Source of the DNA: Blakeslea trispora
Lineage: Eukaryota; Mucoromycota; Mucoromycetes; Mucorales; Choanephoraceae
Reading direction: 5' to 3'
Length of the DNA stretch: 64,000 nt
NCBI GenBank assembly: GCA_025331445.1
Contig: JAIWNE010000052.1
Coordinates: 1 to 64,000, forward strand
Each line of letters begins with the position of its first letter. Within the stretch, counting starts at the first letter, position 1. Shown piece by piece: positions 1 to 13,842 of this stretch. The notes under the pieces are model-generated. The model was given only the letters and a program-made list of their open reading frames with translations. It did no database searches and had not been told where the DNA came from. A program made the translations under genes and the position numbers.

Positions 1-1895
1 GATTGTGATCGATTCAAATGGATAGCAGCTGTACTCTGTTGCTGTTTAGGCAGGTATTGAAGGTGAGTAGTGCTGCTGGTCATTTTGTTTTGATTGTAAA
101 CTGAAGAAAAAGTAGGTTTTGATGTATTGATGTTGATCGTGGGTGCTTTGTAGGATATTGTTTCATCAGGTCTATTATCTAAATATAGCAAATGTGGATA
201 TATATAAATACACATATAAAAAAAAGTTGAATGGGTGAATGAGCCTTCATGTGTAACCAAGCAATATCTTTTTTTCTGTACGTACTGTCGGCAGATTTAA
301 TGTCTAACACAAATCCCATTTTAAGTAAGGCATTTTGAATGGATTGATGAACTTCATTTAAATAAGAAATATCCAATATTGTCTTTTGTTGTTCTTCCGA
401 AAAAACAGTCAAGACTTGAAAAATAACATTGTTTCCAGGTCCAAAATTTCGTTCCTATACAAAAAAGAAGGGAGAAAAGGAGTGGGGAGTAGAAGAGGGT
501 GCACAGAGCGGTTAATTAGTGTTAAAAAGGCAAGAAATATAAATTACCAGTATAAGCGATTGTTGTAAGATTAGTTTAATTAAGTTTCTTAGGTGATGAG
601 ACATCCTAGTGGCCATTTCTATCATCGTTTCTGTTTCATTCATGTTGGATTGGCACAACATGTTAACAAAAGATATGTAGCATTCTTTAAGCTCCTGTAT
701 AGGCGTATCATACGATAGATCTACACGGAAGATAGATGTATTGTGGATGAAAGGAGGTTAATTTGCTTGCTTTCTTTTTTTTTTCTTTGTACACATAGAA
801 TTCTACATACGAGTAACGTGTTTAAATAACAAATCCATTACAGTAAACACAATACTGATTTGTTTAGTCAGCAGATGACATTGGTAGTACTCATCTGCAG
901 CATTGCCTGACTGATTTGATAAGATTGTTTCTGAAGTGAGTTTTGCTATCTTGTCCTCAAATTGGCTCAGGTCTCGCCAAATGCTGAGTCTTAAAGAAGC
1001 GTGTTCATCTTGAGCTGCTATAAATTCATCTCTGCTATAATTGTCTATTGTACTCAAATAAGTAAAAAAAAAAAAAGGTCTTAAAAAAAAAAGAAAAGGA
1101 TGTTACCATGGATAAATTTGGATTGGATGTCTATCAATTCAATTTGATAATACTATATACATCTTACTTTGAGTATTAACTAGACAGGAGATATTTGTAT
1201 TTAATGGTTTTACCTTTTTAATCATGTAACACTCTGTATGCCACTTGACATGATCTTGAATTTTTGATTGATCGAGCACAGCCTGTCCACAGCCGACGCA
1301 TTCCGTGCCTTTGATAAGTGAATAATGGTAACGACAATAGGGCCTACCATTATAATCAAATCTCTCCTCTTCTGTCCTACAAACATTACTGTTTTCAATA
1401 GTGCAACCTGGACAGAACAGGCAGTGTTGATGGTATTTGTGAGCGCCAATGACTTTAAAATGGTCGTTACTGATCTGCCCATTGCATTGGTGACACTTGA
1501 ACTGGCTTTGCTGGTAATAGTCTTTTTCGCACAATATGATATTGCTGCTAATTGCTTCACCCAGTTCAACATCCAATAAATAGAACTTGTCGAGAACAGA
1601 AGTTTGACAGAACTATCATAATTTATATAATTGATGAATATTAAATTAAAAAAAAATGAAATATTGTAAAGGCGCCATACTCCTCGTGCACAGATAACAT
1701 TGAAGAGTTATAGCTATCCAGCCGAGATATTTTTGAGAAAAGGGAACTTACATCGCATTTGAAACAATCTCTGTGATAAAGTTGACCCACTGCTCTTATC
1801 AGAGAAGGGTCTCCTCGTACACAATTCTTTTGACAGTTGTGACAGACATAATCTATGCTGGGAGAATTTCTCAAGGGTCTTTCTAGCAACGTCAT
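1..1895 (-). CDS. LRG1: LRG1-like LIM-domain (RhoGAP-type) protein, N-terminal part, runs off left edge
   Basis: Several exons on the minus strand. The start ATG is at 1895. Exon 1895-1752 encodes LIM1 (CHNC, then HRDCFKC) and ends at GTAAGT. Exon 1585 to about 1214 encodes two more LIM modules (CHQC...HQHCLFC and CVGC...WHTECY). An exon of about 1057-811 encodes a helical segment, 720-548 another, and 454 to about 200 another; the leftmost 170 bases encode an Asn/Thr/Ser-rich linker. Three LIM modules followed by a helical region is the order of fungal Lrg1-type Rho GTPase-activating proteins, which act on Rho1 in cell-wall and polarity control. The GAP domain itself would lie beyond the left edge, so the GAP function is inferred from family architecture. 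The splices between 1214 and 1057, and near 200, are unresolved. Confidence 0.75.
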
Positions 1896-2762
1896 GTCTT
1901 TTTTTTTGGTGCTCTTCTCTCTTTAATTCAGCAATAGTTTTAAAACGAAACCAACAACAGGAAAGAAAATAAAAGAGAATCAAAGAAAAAAAGAAAAGAA
2001 CGAAGACCGAAAAAGGGCAAGGATTTAAAAAAAGATTTGGTTCCCAATAAAGCATTCTGAATGAAACCTGCTTAATTTGAGCCAAGCATTGATACTAAGT
2101 TACTCGCAACTTGAATCGGCCGTTCAAAGCCATTTGTGCTTAAAATAAATCTAAGCTTTGCACTGTTTCTGGAAATCATTCGTTTATTAAAAAAAAGAAA
2201 ATAGAAATTTGTTCAAAAAAAGAAACCACTTCAACCAGACAGAGAAGGAAGCAGAAAAGAAATTGTAGGATAAATGATTGACCTCTTGACACATGTAGAT
2301 CCGATGCGCTTATGCTATTTCAAACGCCCCCATATGATTCTAATGAAAGTTGTACTGGATTCGTTTTTGTAGTGATTTCTTAAATGTAGAAAGTCCAAGA
2401 TGAATGAAGACAGTGATCGTCAAGGTGTATTGCTTATCAAGAACAATAAACGCAAATACGTGGCTATTCAAGTAGCACCATGCTAGTATTAATGTGCTGA
2501 AACTGCACAGCTACATCTATGAACAGGCAAGTGGTATATGATTATCCTATCTTCCTTGACTACTTGCTTCTATACATAGTACTTGGCTTACTACATCACT
2601 TAATAAGCTGAGTTACTGTAAGCGCTATAAAGATGAACATCTCAAAGATATACTGAGGGAATGCGATTTGATTTTATTGTCTATGTATCATTTTAAGTGA
2701 TTGTAAGTATTGTATGATATATGCAGTCTATATTTAAAAAGAAAGAGACGATTAAAGATCAT
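1896..2762. other. intergenic, no gene seen
   Basis: Lies between the LRG1-like start and the ELG1 stop. AT-rich with poly-A tracts; no ORF with coding character was found on either strand. Confidence 0.6.
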
Positions 2763-5331
2763 TTAACTGTTTATGCTGCTTAATGCCATTACCTTGTCTA
2801 TAATAGGCTTGTTCTGATTCAGGCTCTCAATTGCTTCTTCGCTTAATGATAGATGAGTTTTTTTTCGCTTCGACCGTGTAGCTCTTATACGATGATTTTC
2901 TTTCGGCGATTCAGATGCCATCATCATCTGAATATGGGGTATATATTCCATCATAAGCATTTGATCGTCTATTGTAGCTGGTAGTACTCTTTCCAATAAG
3001 TCTCGGTAGTCTTCTGCTAAACTAGCTCTGGCACTACATAAATCAATCCAGTGACTATTTTCATCAGACACAAGCTGTCTCCATGCTTCAGATTGTGGCA
3101 TTTGATTGTTGAGTATAGTGGTATTCGTCTCTAGCTCCCTTATCCGTAACAAATCATCTGATTCTGTCGAACTATCCAGCTTTAAATAAGTATAACCATT
3201 GATTTGATCTTTTTCTATATCCTCTATCTATACCATTCGTTTAGTCATCCTATATACATAAAGGCACATATATAAATATGCTTGTTTGAAGAATTACCTC
3301 TTCAATCGCATTTTCTTTATCCTGAAGCCAACTGTCAATAAAGCAATCGTTCTCCAAAGCTTTTGCAATACATTCTAAGCCTTCATCGTTATCCTGTTCT
3401 TCAGAGATAGAATTCATATCCTGATATTCGCAGGCTAGACGGTAGGTATCAATGCCTGTCTCTGAGGGTACACATCGAAGCTTCATTTTAACTTGATCCA
3501 TGTCTTGATGAATTCCTAAATAGTTTCCAAAAATAGCTTGTCCTACAAACATTTCGAGTGTCTGAAGAAGTTTTCGAATATCTCTTCCTAGAAGCCCAAT
3601 AAGGCACACTAGATCAATCGGATCGACTTGAAATCCCTCCCGGTAGCACACAAGCCATAAATACGGAAGGAGTTCGTTATCAGGGGGAGGCTTAATGTCT
3701 AGTATGATCTGTAGGCAAAGGTTGTCTAACGGAATTTGATCCAGATTGTTGCAGGTCATAATGATAGGTCGCTTGCTCTTTTGCGCTAACTCGATTACAG
3801 ATGTCCAAAACCCTTTATCTTCTTCGAACAACAGGTCTACTTCCTCCAACAAAATCAAGCTCTGTTTCGTGGTCGGCACAGAAGATGAAGAGGAGACAGG
3901 CAGAGATGCAATAGCTTCTTTTTTACGCAAAAAGGATTTCAATGTGACTTTTGAATCGTGCTTTGCTGAAAGAGTAGTCGACAAAGTCGGGTTCAGCTTC
4001 TTGCGCTTATTGACTGGGATTGGTTTGGGCCGTTCAATAAACAGACTATGGGCAGATGCAGGTGGTGCAGCGCCAAATGCTACAAGGTGGCTCTTTGTCA
4101 TTTCACCTACCATGGACATAATGTCTTTTCCTGAACGTCTTGATCCTGAATTAATCTCAAACACCTCATATCCCATCTGCTCAGCGGCTGTATAGACAGT
4201 AGCTGTTTTGCCTACACCATGCTCACCTACAAGCAAGAGAATATTGGACCGCATGGGCTCCTTCTTCAATCGTTTCTTTTGAGTTGTTGGATTGACGACA
4301 AAATCGTCATCGTCGATATCGTCTTCGTGCAGGCTGAGGCTACGCATCAAGTCCATACCTTCGCCTCCATCCTCTTCATGACGATAGTTATCCATATTAA
4401 GTTTTTTCTTCTTCTTTCCCCTTTTCCCTTTATGTTGCTTTTGGTCGCTATCGAGTTGTGGTGCTGACAATGGCTCAACTTTCATCTGATGCAGCCAATC
4501 CTTAAGATAAGTGAAATTGTGTCGCGCACCCAAAAGCCCATTGACTTGGTTAGGACGATACTTGTCAGTCCATTGCTTATTAGTTGTCTTTCGATTAGAT
4601 GGATCATTAAAAATGGATTGAACAAAGGTAACACAAGAAGAGTACGATCGCCATTGAGGAAAATAAGCATCCAGTACACTCTCTACTTCAACTCGAGTGT
4701 CCATGTAATTCGACATGACAGTATCCTGTTCCATATCTGAATTTTGTCGCATTGGGCGAGCTCTTTTCTCCCTCAGTTGTCTTCCTGAACAAAAGAAGGA
4801 ATTTTGTTGATGTTGTATCATTGTCTTCAGATCAATCAAAGGTTTCTCAGGAAATTCTATAGGCAAAGCATCAAGCTTTTTGTCTGTAATATGGCCATCA
4901 CCAAAGATGGATCGATCTAATCGAGAGAATTCATGGTCAGAAGCTGTTTTAGCTGCTGCTGCTCGGCGCTTGGCAACTGATGATTCATCTGCCTGGATGA
5001 TATCAGATATAAAACCAGGTCTCGGCCGAGACGATGGCATCTCCGATAATGGTGTAGTTGGCGCTGCTGCCTTTTTGGATGATTCAGGCTTACAAAAGAA
5101 TCTAGGTATGGGCGGTAGAGGCTGTTGCTGAGGCCTTTTTGTCTTTCGAGATTTCTTATTAGGCTCCTGAGTCGCCTTGAGAGCTGGTGGCTCTAAATTA
5201 TGTTGATCATGTTGCGATAATTTATCCAGAGTTGGCTCTGCCGATGTCTCCTGTGGTAGCCGTGTTGATTTTGTTGACTGGAAAAAAGGATGAAACGCCT
5301 TGTTTGCGCTACTCATGAATACAGAGCCCAA
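2763..5331 (-). CDS. ELG1: ELG1/ATAD5-like PCNA-unloading AAA+ ATPase
   Basis: Two exons, 5331-3298 and 3179-2763, join in phase 0 (AIEE|LDSS) to give 816 aa. An N-terminal disordered, basic region of about 250 residues precedes the RFC-box-like TDKYRP motif. An AAA+ module follows, with Walker A GEHGVGKTA and a Walker-B-like strand LILLEEVDLLFEED, then TCNNLDQIP and a sensor/lid region. TDKYRP plus LEEVD and the long charged N-terminus are typical of Elg1/ATAD5, the large subunit of the alternative RFC complex that unloads PCNA after replication. The other large RFC-like subunits (Rfc1, Ctf18, Rad24) are alternatives; the absence of a BRCT domain argues against Rfc1. Confidence 0.85.
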
Positions 5332-6248
5332 AAATATGTGAAAGAAAATAAAAAAAAATACGAAAGAGAAAGAAAAATAAAAACAAAAAACGCGTCTTTA
5401 TACGCGACGAGTGTATTTTTCGTACCAGAAATCAAATAGCGACTTTTGAGTTAATAAAAAAAAATCATCATTTTCGGAAATCTGTTGTCTTCTGAGCACA
5501 AATAAGATGTTTGGATCACACCGATAAAGAAGAGAGACTGGACACTCAGAAATAGAAATTACATGCCATTAGAAAACTGATTATCCAACTGTAAAACACT
5601 AGGGGTAGCTCTCCCGCAAGATATATCTTTAGCCTTGAGACAAAGCTTTAACAATGTTTGCAGAAATCTTTCAAACAGGTACAAGCATTAATTGTTCTCA
5701 AAATCACAGTCTCTACTTTAAGAATACAATGCTGATTCTTAAATTTGTAGTACTACTTGCTAGAAGCAATATGCAAAGCTATGCTTTTGATCATCAAGTT
5801 TGCATTTATTGCATTTTTCTACACGTCGTACCAAATAAACCTAGCAAATTAAAGAATAATCCTGATTTTGCACCTTACTTTTTTCTTGAAAGTGGTACCA
5901 GCGTACTCCTTTAGTTTACAAGAGAAGAAAAGTGAGTCATATTAAATAGAGTTACTTGTTTGCTCATACACCATTTTCATAGCTCTACTATAGGTTTATT
6001 TTGAATTCAGGTATAGAACTTTGGAATTTTACCGTTTTGTTTTGTTCTTTGCATCATGTTTATTAAGGAAACGGAAGGAGGCCTTTTCTTTCTCTTTTAT
6101 GGCTTATGGTACTATGAAGAGCCACAGTCTAGCCAGCTAGTAAAACGTGTATATATATATATGATATCTGTGTGACAAAGAAAAAAGAGAGGGTGGAGAA
6201 AAGCATTAATATGAAAAAAGAAGGGGAGGGGAATAAAATATACATAAA
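5332..6248. other. intergenic, no gene seen
   Basis: Holds the ELG1 upstream region and the 3' flank of the next gene. A plus-strand 86-codon frame at 5654-5914 has no recognisable features or splice context and is not called. Confidence 0.5.
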
Positions 6249-7792
6249 TTAAGCTACGCTCTTATGAGATGGTCTTCTTTTAGAATGAACAGGTTGCTTT
6301 TTTCTAGATGAAGAAGTTGGTATCATGTTTGGTTTGTTGTTGGGTATTGTTGTTTCTATAGACACATGGTTGCTTGGTTGTGAAGACGATGATGTGATGG
6401 ATAGTTCATTGCTACCTATTGAAGAACATATGAGTACTAATGTTACTTTCAGAAAGAACAATGCCCAAGCTTACCTTTTGTCTGTTGCTTGTCTTCTTCA
6501 TCCTCATCTTCTTCTTGCACTTGCTCCAAAGAGCCTTCATAGTTTGATAAGACTCGACCCAGGATCTTATATTCAAATTCCACTGACTTCTGTCCCTGTT
6601 CTATCAGCTGTTCTGTCACTCTTTTTAATTTTTGAAAGAGTTCGTCTTTCTCCCAATCTTCCTCTTCTTCTGCTTCTTCTTGCTCAGTTCCATGCTGAAT
6701 AGACTAAAAGTGAAAATCAAAATGAGGCTATGCTATGTGTGTACATGTTCTTTGCTATTACATGTCCTATTAATTCCTCGTGGCTGACAATAGAATCAAT
6801 ATCATCTAAACTGCCTACATGTCCAGACTTCTTGTATTGGTTTAGCTGAGATGCTTGTTTCCTAACAGTGGCTTCTAGCATGGCATTGACAGTCAATAAC
6901 GATTTTACTGTTAGTTCCAAATCTTCAATCTAATAGCGTAATAACAAAAAGAAGGGGCTTTTAATAAAAGAAACGAGGAAAATTAAAGAAAAAAAAGACA
7001 TGTCTTACTTACTTTTCGATTAACTCTTGCTTCGACAACTTCTTCTTCTTCTTCTTCCTGGTCTTCTGCATCGTCTCCATGATCACTGATCATTGAATGG
7101 TTGTCTTGCTCTTCGTTGTCGGAATAATCATCGATATCCGATTCACTGCCATCTTCCATGTCTTCCTCTTCTTCCTCTTCATCGTCCTCTTCATCTTCAC
7201 TTGAAGCATATTTTAACACGGATCTAACTTTTCTATCAGTCGGACTGTCCACTGAAACCTCATGTATCACCCGATTGCCCTCATTCATGGCAGGCGTATT
7301 GATAACACCCAATACAGATCGATAATTTGCTGGCTGTTTATAAGAAGAAGAACGAGGTCTATTGCTACCGAGCACTTTCATAGGCTGCAATGATGGATCA
7401 CTTGAGCTGAAAGATGGATGACTTATATAAGGCTTCATGTTCTTTGCTGGTTGTTGAGTTTGTTGAGGTTTATAGATTTCAATAGAAGGCCTTGAAGAAG
7501 ATGACGATCGACTACTAAACTCATCATGAGAAGGCTTTCTAGTAAGAGGGTGGTATATGTTTAACCCAGGCTTCTCTTTCATCACCGCATGTGCTATTCG
7601 GGGTGGTTTCCGTGAACCAGTAGAAGAGGCGGATAGTCCAGAGAGAACAGAACCAGGTCGTCTTTGCGAGCCATTGCTTATGATACTGCCGTTATTATTA
7701 TGACTTGTGTTTGGATTAAGTAATCCATAATTTGTATTGCCTGTAGGCCGTATAATATTAACAGCCTTTGGCGTATTTGGTTCTTTTGCCAT
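6249..7792 (-). CDS. uncharacterised acidic, Ser-rich coiled-coil protein
   Basis: Four exons, 7792-7013, 6929-6762, 6703-6475 and 6415-6249, keep frame and give 447 aa. Residues 1-190 are Ser/Asn/Pro-rich and probably disordered. Residues of about 195-255 form a Glu/Asp tract. A heptad-like segment follows (IEDLELTVKSLLTVNAMLEA), then a second helical acidic segment (ELFQKLKRVTEQLIEQ), and the tail is basic (SRKKQPVHSKRRP). All four splice junctions use GT-AG. I do not recognise the family. The layout suggests a scaffold or cytoskeleton/centrosome-type protein, but that is only a guess from composition. Confidence 0.7.
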
Positions 7793-7900
7793 TATGGTGA
7801 TATAATCAAGAGAAAGAGAGATAAGGCTATAGGGAGAGAGAGAGAAAAAAAATGAAAAACAGAGATTTTTTTTTATTATTTTATTTCATTTATTTTTTTA

Positions 7901-9010
7901 TTAGTACAACAATTCATAAGCTTGTTCTTCGGCCGCTTGAACTAATTCCTTTAATAGGTCAATAGCATCATCTTTTAATGCGTCTGCGGTAATCTAAAAA
8001 TGATGACAAAAATGAGGCTTTTGATCGAGTCTGTTAAGAGAGAGAGAGAAACAGACATTACCTTAAAACGGCCATCTTTCCGAACAGCAAATGAAGAATA
8101 AGATACATGATATAATGTAAGGCTGCCTAGCCGTATTGACGTCGTATTGGTAGCATGGTTCAAAAAGGCTTTGTAGAATGAAGCTCGATCAGGCAATTTC
8201 TTACATATCTCAAGTGCCTCCTGGCGAGTAATAAGCAAGCTGATTTTTGAAATATCATCATTTGACGTTTGGTATTCTAATTTGAGTTGATTAGGAAAAC
8301 CATCTAAACAGCCCAAACAGATAAATCAATATAGCGCTTTCGATCATTTGGAATTCATTTTACCTGCGTCCGGCTTAAAGAACACACCTTCATCTAGTAA
8401 TTTCTCTTCTCTTTCTTGCACCATGTAATGGAACGACTCAATACAGATATTTACGATATTGGTTAATGTAGTATTGGGTATGATAAAAATGCGAGCCGGA
8501 CTCAAATAAGCATGCTCAAACCAATACATTACTGTCTCAGTAACGTCACTAGAAGCCCGATAGAGAAGCAGAGGGTAGAATGCTATATCTTCTGCTAATT
8601 CTAACAATACTTTGGGCTGTCTCTTGGCTGGCAGGATTATGAATTCATTCTTAAAGCTTGAGGAGTCGCTAAAGAGATGGATCTCGATCTTGAAGTGAAG
8701 TGGTTGGATCAAAGGATCATACGTATGCAGATCAGGTAGAGGTAAAACACCGATCGACAATGCCTTTATTTCTCCCTGAGCTTGCTTCTTGTTATTCCGA
8801 CTACTGCGTGCGGTATCCTTCAATGCAAGTCGTTGACAAAGTACGCTGGAAAGGGCTGCTTCTTTGAAAGCTAGGGATTGTTGTGTAAAGTTATGGAAGG
8901 GAGATAGCTGTCGAGTTTGAAAGGTCTTGTTTGAAAGCTCATCTGAGCGGAATTAAAATGACACGATAAGCAAACTTCTTCTTTGTTGCCTTACCAGTTC
9001 TGTCTTCCAT
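7901..9010 (-). CDS. CENP-L/Fta1-like kinetochore protein (tentative)
   Basis: Four exons: 9010-8995 (a 16-nt first exon encoding MEDRT plus one base), 8942-8364, 8303-8062 and 7993-7901, giving 309 aa. The central part has FYPLLLYRASSDVTETVMYW followed by a beta-rich C-terminal half (LEYQTSNDDISKISLLI, RLGSLTLYHVSY, RKDGRFKVITADAL) and a final helix. This pattern, and the length (human CENP-L is about 340 aa), fit the Sim4/CCAN subunit CENP-L (Fta1 in fission yeast), which pairs with CENP-N at centromeric nucleosomes. The assignment rests on overall pattern, not on a diagnostic motif. Confidence 0.5.
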
Positions 9011-12000
9011 ATGCAATTTCTTAAAAGAAAATCAAAAAAGGGTGAAGGAGTAGAAAGATAGGAATGTTTTTATTGGCCCATAGAACTTACTTGACAGTTT
9101 ATTGACTTGGAATTCAGACAATTCAACAAATTGAGTTGAATAATTACAAAGTTAAAATTAGACAAAAAGAAAAAGAGGGATTTAGACGAATGACAAAGTA
9201 GACAAAGAGAGGAGATAAAACAATTGATCAAAACAAAATAAAGCAATGTTTAAGTCGTTCATTGTAAGTTTTCCGAACCAGTGTAATTGACGCCTTTACG
9301 AAAATTATTGTATTGGATTCATCCAAATCGATTCATTATTTCACATATTTTGTGCTGCCATAAATCCTACCCTCATCTATAACCGCATTTTGATTTGGAT
9401 TTACAAGACCCAACTGGAAACAGTGTAGAATCCTGTTTGATATTTACCTCTATAGAAGTGATTCAAGAGGTCATGCTATTAGTTTACTATTGTTGCTTAA
9501 GGAGAATGAGAGACCAGCAAGTAGTTTAAAAAGAGAAGTCTGAACACCCTTATGAGTAACTCCTTCAGCTCGTTCTACTTCTTCAATGCTGACATACACA
9601 TACTGTTTTTTTTAGAAGAAAGGAAGTCATATCTATACTCTCTTCTTTTTCAAATGTATTTCTATCTTCTAATACTGAATAGCCAAATATTAACTTGCTA
9701 ATCTCTGGTACTTTTTCAATGAAATTGTGAGCAATTGCCCTATTTACGCTTCTCTCATAAAAGTATACTATCACTTTCTTGTATAATATTGGAATCCTGC
9801 ATTCTTCTCCTTTCACATACATAAACTTGCTTTAGAGATCATGTCAAACTCTACAAATGATCAAAAGCTATGGTGTATCTATAGACATAAGCTAAGTTTC
9901 TTTTCATTTTCACAGCAGCATGTTACTTTAAATAACAACAAAAGACAAACTTGAAAAGAGTGATCAAATGGATCAATAGCAATTCGAGTATAATTGTGTA
10001 ATTATTTTAATTGTGAAACTTGCATTCTACTTTGAAAATACCATTTGAAAGAGGGACTACATGTATGCTTAGATCATTTGATTTGCAGGTGTCAACAGCA
10101 AACGTCCACGTACCATTTTTCATGTATTTATTTTCGTGTTTTAGGCTATAACATAATTGCATTTATTTAGCTTAACAGCACATAATCTTCATATTTATAC
10201 AATTGTAATTTTACTCTAAACAGAATTATTTGAAAAAAAAAAAAAAAGAGGGAGAGCAAAAGAAATAACTTGATAGCATTATTTTATCAATAAAAAGTTT
10301 AATGGTCTGGTTAAATTATGCATTTATTAGTTTTTGGGCGCGCGTTACATCTTACTTTCATTCAATCGAGTGAGCACGAAGCCTTTTCTGTTTTAGAATG
10401 ACTTTATCACCCTCTCTGAGATTTGATGACTGAGAACTAGGGATAATTTTTTTTTATCCGCTCAAAGATGTATTCGCCTTTATACAAATTTAGAGTGTTA
10501 ACTATGGTTCGAAAACATTACGCTCAACTATAAAACGTTGTCATATTGTATAGAATTGAAACGCATCTTAGATAGTACTGAGATAGACACGACAAACAAC
10601 AATGTCCGTGTAGCAAGGTACAATGTGGCATATAGCAAACTAAAGATCACCTCGTGTAACAAAGGCAAATATGGCCCCTGCTTTGGAAGGTGGTATTGCT
10701 CTTCATTTCTTTGCTGTTCTATACTGTTCTCAATTATCTATCATAATACAAACTCATTTAACTGCTTTAAATCTGGCCGATTACTATAGGTATTTACATC
10801 TTTTGCTATATTGTTCTGTGGCGAACAACTTGATTTGAACTAGACTTTGATATTTTTTCTGTAATGTGCGCGTTTTTAGATAAAGGAAAAAAGACAAGTT
10901 CAAGCGAAGCACCTGTCAGAGCAAGTTTTTCGAAGATTTAGGAAAAAGGAAATCCTTATGGAGGATGAGTAAGAGTCGAAGACTTGCTGTTACACGTCCT
11001 TTATGCCAGGGTGAGAAAATTTGAGTGTAATTCAGAATTTTACCTGTTTCGCAACTTAGAAGCGAATTTAAGCTAAAGGCAAAGACAACAGACTTTGCCA
11101 TTTAAAGTGGCAATAGCTTGCAGGTAGCACCTTTCCTCTCTCTCTCTCTCTTTTTTTTCTTTGCAATCCCGACAAAATTGTCGGGAATTGTTTCCTTGTT
11201 CGGAAAGAAGGATAGGACATTGAGCTTCTGAAGAGATGTAACTTGAATCTGAAACAAAAGCGAACCTTATTGAGGCATTTTTTCTAGGGATCAAAACAAA
11301 TAGCTGTCTTGTTTGAAAATCAAGTTGACCCGAGGTATCCGATTCTATTTCGTATTATTAGAAACTGCAATCCGATATGCCGAATCAATATGTTTGTCAA
11401 ACACTCTCCCCCTTTTTTTAATAAACAACGCAAGACAATATAGTCGTACATTATTGGTATTACCCTTCTGAAAAAGAAAAATCCAGTGCCTGAACATATT
11501 ATCCTGATGTTTTATTGTTTTTCTTGACTGGCTGATCGATTGCATCGATCATTCTATTTATTTAGAGAATTTAGAGGATAAAACACAGTAACAGTACTTT
11601 TTTTTTAGTTTCCTCTGCTCTGCTTCTATTCTGACTTCTCTCTCTCTTTTCTATATACAACGAGAAGAAACAGTAACGCTTCTTTTATGCTTTTGTTCTG
11701 AAAGGAATACAAATCATATTTTCATATGTTATTCCTTCTCGAAAAGAAATTCAACTTTCATATGCTTGCCAAATTTAAGTAGCGTCTGCTGTTTCACAAC
11801 TGACATTTCACACATTCAAATTTTTATTTCTCAAAACTTTAGAAAGCTATCACTGAAAAAAAAATTAAAAAAAGGGGGGGGAGAGAGAGAAACGAGAGTC
11901 TTGATTTCAAGTGGTGGCTCAATTATGATGTATATGTGTGTAAAAGAGAGAATTTCATAAGAAAAAAGCAGCAGAACAAATAGAAGAGAGGAAGGAGTCT

Positions 12001-13842
12001 GTCTACAGTGTGAGGTCAGCCTGTATGCACATGCTATTTTGACTTTAACACATGTTTGCTGTAATACAGTTTACTGGGAAATTGATGCGTTGTGTCTTAC
12101 AATAAATGAGAGCCTGTCTACAAAAAAAGAAAAAAAACTTCTTAATTTCGCTCTTGAAAATAAGAGATGGAAAAGAGAATTGTCAATAAAGACTTGACTT
12201 AAATTGTTTCTATAGAATTTAATATAGGCATACACTTGTTGCTCCACTTTTCTCCCTGTTGCCTTTCTTTGTTTAGGAGGAAAAGCAAGCGAATGTGAGG
12301 GAACTGGTTTCTAAACAGTCTAGAAAAGACTTGGCTTCCTTCATTTGTATAACAAAAAATCTACGATTGAAATGAGGGACAGCTTAACAAAAATGAGAAA
12401 AAGCTAAAAATGAAACGTCAATGCAATTTTTCTGAATGGTAGTACGGAGAGTGCACATCCGATCCTTACTATCAACTATCCATCGATAAAGTTTTAAAAA
12501 AAGAAATTATGTTTGTGTACCTTTCAAGTTAAATTGGATCCTTTTTTATTTTATTGAACAAAGTGAATACACCTGCTCTAGAATAATAAAAAAAATAGGG
12601 TAAAGCATATATCTTCCCTCTCAAAGAAGAGTCGTTCTTTGTACTCAAACCAGTCAACCCTCAATCTTATTTCCAGATATGGGCAAATACAAACTTGGGA
12701 CAATAAACCAATCAGTTTTACTACATAAACTTTTTTGTTTTTGTTTGGAAGACAGGAATTTGATCTCAACCCTTTGATTTGGGCAAAGCAAGCCCAAGTT
12801 TTGTTTCCGTTTATCAAGTACTTTACCAAAAAGAAATTTGCCTAAACTTATAAAGCTATATCTTGTTTTCGGGCAATGTTACATACATTCTATTTTACAC
12901 GTATATTTCCCAAAAAGAACATCTGAATTTAGGGTCTTGGCTGACAAAAGCATATTGATGTTACGCCATCCATTAAACTATACTTTAAAATTTTGTATAA
13001 CTAAGGTAGTTTTCTTGTAACAAAACAGTATACTCCGGATAAGGTTTCTGTTTTAAAAAAAAAGTGCCTTTTAAGGGGACAGAGAAGCTAAATGAATCGA
13101 CAGCATAATTCCTTCCTATACAATAAAAGAATTTCTATATAAAGAATTGTAGGAAGCTAGGCAGAAAGTAGGACATTTGCGTTGACATGCCAACTGTATT
13201 TTTTTTTAAAAGACAGAAGATAGAAGGGAAGCAAGTGAAATGTCAAATAGTACAGCTTTATTTATAGCAATGACTAAAACAAAGACCGGGAATCTAGTTC
13301 TCTATAAAAAAAAAAAGGAACAAACTTCTTTAAAGGGTCGAGCCATTTGTATCAAGAACAAAAAAGTAAGAGAGAATGGATCTCCCTTTAAATAGTTATT
13401 CTCCATGGTACTTGCGTTGAACAGCCATTTGTGCTCCCTGGTACAAACACAAAAAAAAGGGCTTGTATTGAGCACAATTTTTCCTATAGTCTGTTCCACT
13501 TTATCTCATATATTTTCTTTTCTGCAAAAAGGGATTAGGATTGGTCTATTAAAATCAAGTTCAAAAATATGAATTGGGAAATGTTATGTTTGTCATTTAT
13601 CAAATAAACTAGGGGGAGGTTTTTTATTGATCAAGAAATGAATGGTATCATATAAACATGGCATACAAAAAGTAAAGAGAGAAAAACAAGCAAAGAAATA
13701 TACATATGTAAAACAAAGAAAAAGACAGAGCAAAGACAGCAACATTTGGAGGAAAGGGGTAGGAGAGAGTGAGAGAGCATAGTAACACAGGCATTAACAG
13801 GAATCACACGAGTTTTGAAGATGAACAGTTTTTTTTTTCTTT
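9011..13842. other. 4.8-kb gene-poor AT-rich stretch
   Basis: No convincing gene was found on either strand. Open frames are short (under about 85 codons), lack spliceable partners and are of skewed composition. There are simple-sequence tracts: a CT run near 11135-11150, poly-A at 10234-10246 and a GA run near 11880. I found no tRNA-like arms. Confidence 0.5.
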